A stretch of 64,000 nt of DNA. Source: Corbicula japonica (lineage: Eukaryota > Mollusca > Bivalvia > Venerida > Cyrenidae). Below are positions 59,003 to 64,000 of this stretch, piece by piece. The notes beneath the pieces are model-generated. The model worked only from the letters and a program-made list of their open reading frames with translations. It was not told the origin of the DNA and did no database searches. The DNA lies in NCBI GenBank assembly GCA_038501625.1, contig JAZAYU010000053.1, positions 2,280,501 through 2,344,500 of the forward strand, in the 5' to 3' direction. Made by a program: the position numbers and the translations under genes. Each line of letters starts with the position of its first letter. The first letter of the stretch is position 1.

Positions 59003-59225
59003 TTAACCCTTTCCACCATATATAAAAGCCTTTAAGGCGCAGGCAAACATTGAAGATCCAGATCAGCCAGCATATCCATCCCCCCTGATTAGGATCTGCA
59101 CTGTTTGCTTTTTGATTTATTAAGTTATTTATGACCAAAAAGCAAACAGTGTAGATCTAGATTAGACAGAAGCAGTGTAGATCCAGATCACACAGAAGCA
59201 ATAGTGTAGACCTAGATCAGACTCT
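59003..59225. repeat. MITE-A copy, right half rearranged
   Basis: TTAACCCTTTCCACCATATA and hairpin 1 are intact. The right half becomes three short repeats of GTAGATCYAGATYA-AGAAGCA and lacks the right terminus. Confidence 0.65.
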
Positions 59226-60036
59226 GTCCAAACTTATACACCAAAGACTGAAGCAAACAATATAACTTAGGGTCACACTGTTCCCAACCAGGCACACATG
59301 TTATCAATTTCTACTGGATTAGTAAGCAACCAGCTAGCTAATTCAATTATGAGTTTTACCTAACCTGCTTCAACTCAACACACATTAACTTTGAATACTT
59401 CAAAACTATTTCAAAACTACAAGGTCACGTTTACCTGAAGATTTTAAACCTTACAGATCTTTAGATAACGATACTCCTTTTATGGAAACAAACATTTTTA
59501 CTGGATATAAATGCATGGGATCTTTTATGTCAAGCTTAAGATCTGGTTATAAACCAACCAATCTTTGAATGACAAAGAGATAAAGAGATGTATTACCACC
59601 ATTGTTTGGTGGTGCATTACTTGTTTGAAACATTCTCACGATAGCTACTTCTATGAGCTTAAATACTGTATTCATTTGGTTAGTTCTTTTTAGCCTTTTA
59701 CTGTCATTTATTATTGAAACTTTGCAAAAAGCATGACACAACTGGCGGGTTATGTCCCCCCAATCCTACCACCACCATCCCCCAAATTCCTCGGAACTTT
59801 TTCACATTTTCATTTGAGCCATTAGATCACCTGACAGTGTACTAACAATCTAAAATCTTAGCATCTACAAAACCAAACTTGTTCGCTCAAGGATAACAGC
59901 ATTATCTCATGGAGAAAAGGGTTATTTGTGCTTAGGGGTGTTACACAGAAATATATTGACTGAACAGTGCAGACCATGGTCAGGCTGGGTATATCAAAAC
60001 CGGTGAAAAAATATTGAAGCGAACTGAGACTAATCA

Positions 60037-60231
60037 TTAAACCTTTCCTCCATAAATACGCATTTTTACGCATGTGCGACAGTGCACTGGTCACATTTTG
60101 GTCAGAAATATCCTAACAAATGAAAAAGCGAACAGTTTAGATCCTGATCAGATGGCAGGGATGTGCCAGCTGATCTGGATCTAAACTGTTTGCCCACCCA
60201 ATAAAGGTGTGTCTATGGAGAAAAGGGTTAA
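60037..60231. repeat. MITE-A copy with deleted left hairpin
   Basis: TTAAACCTTTCCTCCATAAA to TATGGAGAAAAGGGTTAA. Hairpin 1 has collapsed to GCGACAGTGCACTGGTCACA (its loop side lost); hairpin 2 is intact. Confidence 0.8.
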
Positions 60232-60253
60232 GTGATAATTGATTGAGCATCAC

Positions 60254-60396
60254 CTTTTTGTGCCCATTAATGGAAGCATCATGAAGGGGAGTGTCATTCT
60301 CGAGTCCCTGTACATTGACATTAGCGCCAGCCTTCAGAAGATGTTTGGCAATAGAGAACCAGCCCCTGTTGCTTGCTTCATGTAGTGGTGTCCAAC
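60254..60396 (-). CDS. ANKRD11/12-like exon: ankyrin repeats 2 and 3 (first half)
   Basis: The first two bases complete the glycine of the repeat motif (DFA-G-WTPLHEASNRG). The exon carries repeat 2 (WTPLHEAS, HLLKAGANVNVQG) and the beginning of repeat 3 (NDTPLHDASINGHKK). The acceptor is TTTTTTCAG|GT and the donor AAAAAG|GTGATG, phase 0. The helix-turn-helix consensus TPLHxA is intact in both repeats. Confidence 0.9.
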
Positions 60397-61274
60397 CTGA
60401 AAAAAACAAATTATACTGTTTACAATACAAGTTTACAATACAAAGTTCAAAGTAACAATGTATTTTACAAAAATATATAAATCTAATATAAATATTTTGA
60501 AGAAGTTCAAAATGAAAAACGGGTCAGATTTCATTAATGTTCTTTTTTTCTCTAAATACTTTTCTCATCAGAAAAATTGGGATTCAGGTAATAGGTATTA
60601 TAGGTTTTGGCATTGGAAATGTGGCCTTATTTCAACCCTTAACAGGCCTGAAAAGACACACAAAATTACTGAAATCTGACCCAAATATCTAAACAGCATT
60701 ACATGTGTTTTCTATTCATATAGTAACTCAATACACATTTCAAGGTTTATACATTCAGCACTTGTAGTGAAAGGCATTTGAAATGTTCTATTCAGATAAA
60801 TCCTCATTGGGAAAACACTCATAAATAATACAGATTATGGGCAGATTCTATCTCAATTCATCAGGTAATTTATTTCTAAACAAGGCCATTGATTTCATCC
60901 TCCTTGTAGATATATATGAAGATATTAAAGATGGATGTATGAATATTAGCAGACACCTGCACTAGATGCATCAATGTGTATCATGTAAGCATGTGTTTTA
61001 TGTTGCCACAACATGCAAAGTCTGACATTTATTGCTTCTATTGTATCGAGTCATGAAGGTAAACTCGGATGCAAGGTAGCAGATGGCATTTTACATTAAA
61101 TCATCTCTAAAAAATAATGCAAGGACTCACATTTCTTTGGATCTTACAGAGTTATTTGACTGGTTTCATCTTGTTTTCCAGAAATTTATGTGTATCATGA
61201 TCAAGGAGTTGGCAGTCTAAACTTGTTTCAAGTGTGACTTATGTCATGATGTCATTCTAGAGCCAGGAAGCTGG

Positions 61275-61504
61275 TTAAGCCTTTTACTCCATTGAAACAT
61301 CTTTTATTCAATGGGTGAACATTGTAGATCCGGATCAGCCTGCATATCTGTGCAGTCCAGTCTAGTCTGGATCTACTTTTAGCTAGCTTCTTGGTCAAAA
61401 CTATCTCACAAATCAATCAAAAAGTGAACAGATGCGCAGTCTGATCTGGATCTACACCAGTTGCACACAAAATCCAAGTTGTATCCATACAGTATAGGGT
61501 TTAA
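61275..61504. repeat. MITE-A copy, diverged
   Basis: TTAAGCCTTTTACTCCATTG to CATACAGTATAGGGTTTAA, with GTAGATCCGGATCAGCC and GATCTGGATCTACACC cores. Confidence 0.65.
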
Positions 61505-62261
61505 GTGCCCGCAGTTGATATTAAGTGAGTGAGCTATTCGTCAAGTTTATAGTTAAGTACTTTCAATTATTGCCTATGTCAAAGTACTCCAAAGAGGTCA
61601 CTTGGGGTTAGTTTAAACATTAAGCTCACTTTGATGAAATATGACTAAGTTGACCTGATATCCTGTAACTGGGGCAGCATGTCAATACTCAACAGCTCTT
61701 TAAAATTGCAAGATAACAACACTTGCAAGTTTCTGTTTTGCATTGCATAGTATTGTATTGTACTGCACAGCAGGCATAGCATATTGTTTACATAATTGAT
61801 TTTGGTCCAAATATCTTCCCCCCACATGGAGGGAAAATAACAGTTCAGCAAGTGTAAAAAGTCTAAAAACACCAGATTAAAAGCCATTTATTCTGACTGG
61901 AAATCCTAATTTAACCAGACAGGAGTACAATTTTTAGGTGAAAGGTTACAACTTTGTTAAGGGCATATTAAGGTGAGACATTGTTATGGACAAATAAGAT
62001 TGCCAGTTTGTTTGGGTCAGGTGAGAATGTTCAGGAAAGATAAGGTGGGACTATATAAGAGGGGCATTGTAAGGAATATGGACAAATAAGGGTGGGACAA
62101 TGCTTGCAGGACATACTAGGGTGTGATATTGTTCAGGAAAGATAAAGGTGGGACATTGTTAAGGACTGAGAACCTGGACCAATATGGGTGCGGCACTGTT
62201 TAGGACAGATGAGGATGACAGTATTAAGTCAAAACACAGGTGAGACATTCTTACATGCTCA

Positions 62262-62483
<222 letters not shown>

Positions 62484-62844
62484 TTATAAGTAGAGACCGT
62501 GTTTGTACATGTGTAACTGAACAAGCTTACTTAACTGGATGTTCATTCTTACCAGCGTAAGATAGAAATATATTCACTGAGTGAGCTCTGGAATTCATAT
62601 TTTAACAAGTGGCAATGCCACTAGTGAAATACATGATTCCAGTGAGTGTGAAATAAATTTCTTTCACTGGTAAAAACAAATTTAATGTGTATTTTATGCA
62701 TTTGATGCATAATTGTTCCTAAGCAGGCAGTGAAATTGTGCACAAAATCAGTTAGTCATACAAAATCACTAGAATGCCCTCAACATTCCAACTTGTATCC
62801 ATACAGTATAGGGTTTAAGTGCCCGCAGTTTTCAGCTGAAGTGC

Positions 62845-62900
62845 TGACATATCTGTTTAATTCAAAGAAATGCTGACGTATCTGTTTAATTCAAAGAACA
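62845..62900. repeat. Short tandem duplication
   Basis: TGCTGACATATCTGTTTAAT and TGCTGACGTATCTGTTTAAT, each followed by TCAAAGAA. Confidence 0.8.
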
Positions 62901-63022
62901 TTTTCATTTTGAGTAACCTTATTCCAGGTGGTGACATAGTTTGTCTTGTCTGCCACACCCTCCATTTGGGCCCTGTGGGACAGTATCTGACTTTATCATG
63001 AAATAGTTTATTATCTTTAGGG

Positions 63023-63258
63023 TTAACCCTTTATTCCATAGATTTATTGCATGGGCGAATAGTGTAGATCCAGATCAGCCAGCATATCCCTGCCATCTGA
63101 GCAGGATCTACACTGTTTGCTTTAAGATTCATTAGGTTATTTCTGACTATGATGCAACCAGTGCAGTTTCAGATCAGAGAGCAAAGATGTGCCACATGAT
63201 CTGGATCTACACTGGTAGCACAAGCGTTAAAACACCTATATATGGAGTACAGGGTTAA
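63023..63258. repeat. MITE-A copy
   Basis: TTAACCCTTTATTCCATAGA to TATGGAGTACAGGGTTAA with both hairpins. Confidence 0.85.
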
Positions 63259-63589
63259 ATAGGAATAAATATGGCAATTGATCTGCGTCTGTGACTTGGC
63301 TGAAGTAATGTTGATCATTGTGAACATTGACTGTAGTTTGATTAATCAGTTTTTAATTATAACTTCAGTACTCATTTATTAAAATGAAGGAAAAGAAAAT
63401 GTCGCCGAAGAAACACCTGAAACCTGAGCTGCATCAATGAAAATTGCCACATTGATCCCAGTCACCTTTAATTGTGTCATAGATTTTACCATAAGTGAGG
63501 ATGTTTCCCATAGCAGGGAAATTCTGTCCCAATCACTCAAACAGACTCTGATTTGGTACAATCTGATCTAGTTTATACTTCTATCATAT

Positions 63590-63665
63590 TGACACAGTTT
63601 GTGAACATATTAGATTGTGTATACATAGATTGTGAACATATTAGATTGTGTATACATAGATGTAT
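63590..63665. repeat. Short tandem duplication
   Basis: TTGTGAACATATTAGATTGT followed by GTATACATAGA occurs twice. Confidence 0.85.
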
Positions 63666-64000
63666 GACACAAGTTGTAATTAGCCTTTGCATGTAAACAT
63701 AATCAATGAACTTTAGTAGTAACACTTTTGCTGCACTAATAACACATTCATCTGCCATGTCAAGAGTTCAGCAATCAGTAAATTTAGTAATACTATCTGG
63801 CCTAACCTAATGTTTCATGTTTATATTAGTCACTTCTAGCAGTACAAAATGTGTGGAGAATGTTTGCATATTTACATTTGGTTTCTATAAATGTACACAC
63901 TGCTGTTACCAGCTTGACACAACCTTGTACAACCTCAAAGATAGTGTGATCAATTATTGAACAGATGATTCACAAGAACACTATTTTAATGAATTGTACC

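Larger units (their letters stand above)
54332..60253 (-). other. 5.9-kb ANKRD intron
   Basis: Contains MITE-A copies in several states of decay, the 26-bp tandem array (55370-55860), the 395-bp insertion (56727-57121), an interspersed repeat related to a gaccttgacctt-type element (57230-57620) and the MITE-B palindrome (58371-58522). Confidence 0.7.

Noticed and set aside
63379..63561. 60-residue frame considered as an upstream ANKRD exon
   Set aside because: There is no similarity to family N termini and no convincing phase-1 donor; it is left as intron.

Overview
The window is AT-rich, repeat-dense nuclear DNA of an animal with interrupted genes. Spliceosomal GT/AG introns of up to about 14 kb, an ANKRD11/12-type ankyrin gene, a caveolin and a prenylated Rab-like GTPase all point to a metazoan. 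The abundance of short palindromic transposons and the style of the interspersed repeats suggest a lophotrochozoan, most likely a bivalve mollusc. The taxon is an inference; no marker gene fixes it.

Three protein genes can be supported. (1) Minus strand, 15902 to 762: a 237-residue Rab-like small GTPase in two coding exons separated by a 14.4 kb intron. (2) Plus strand, 25859 to 26696: a cysteine-rich caveolin of 218 residues in two exons. It is divergent from gene 1, with about 10 kb between them. (3) Minus strand, 62464 to 33646: the last ten coding exons of an ANKRD11/ANKRD12-family nuclear ankyrin protein (about 1,046 residues in the window; the 5' end lies beyond 64000). It converges on the caveolin gene. 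All ten exon joins are phase-consistent and use GT/AG borders, which makes the model strong without transcript data.

The rest is introns and intergenic DNA filled with non-autonomous DNA transposons and satellites. The dominant family, called MITE-A here, is about 185-245 bp, has TTAA ends and termini of the form CCCTTTnCTCCATA, and occurs some 30 times. Each intact copy holds two 66-bp hairpins that are inverted copies of each other. Other elements with readable ends are two hAT-type insertions with perfect 8-bp target duplications (10020-11256, itself inside a MITE-A, and 51454-52256, which carries a decayed BED zinc finger), three TA-flanked elements (2660-3681, 18751-20597, 36955-37804), a TAA-flanked Harbinger-like element (6860-7506), a TTAA-flanked element (9093-9630), a palindromic family (MITE-B) and several foldbacks. 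Tandem arrays include a 44-bp satellite of about 51 copies ending about 10 bp from an ANKRD splice acceptor, a 31-bp array, a 26-bp array, a roughly 165-bp array and simple repeats.

The three genes do not form a pathway. Rab-like GTPases and caveolin act in membrane traffic, while the ANKRD protein acts in the nucleus. No rRNA, tRNA, CRISPR or operon structure was recognised.
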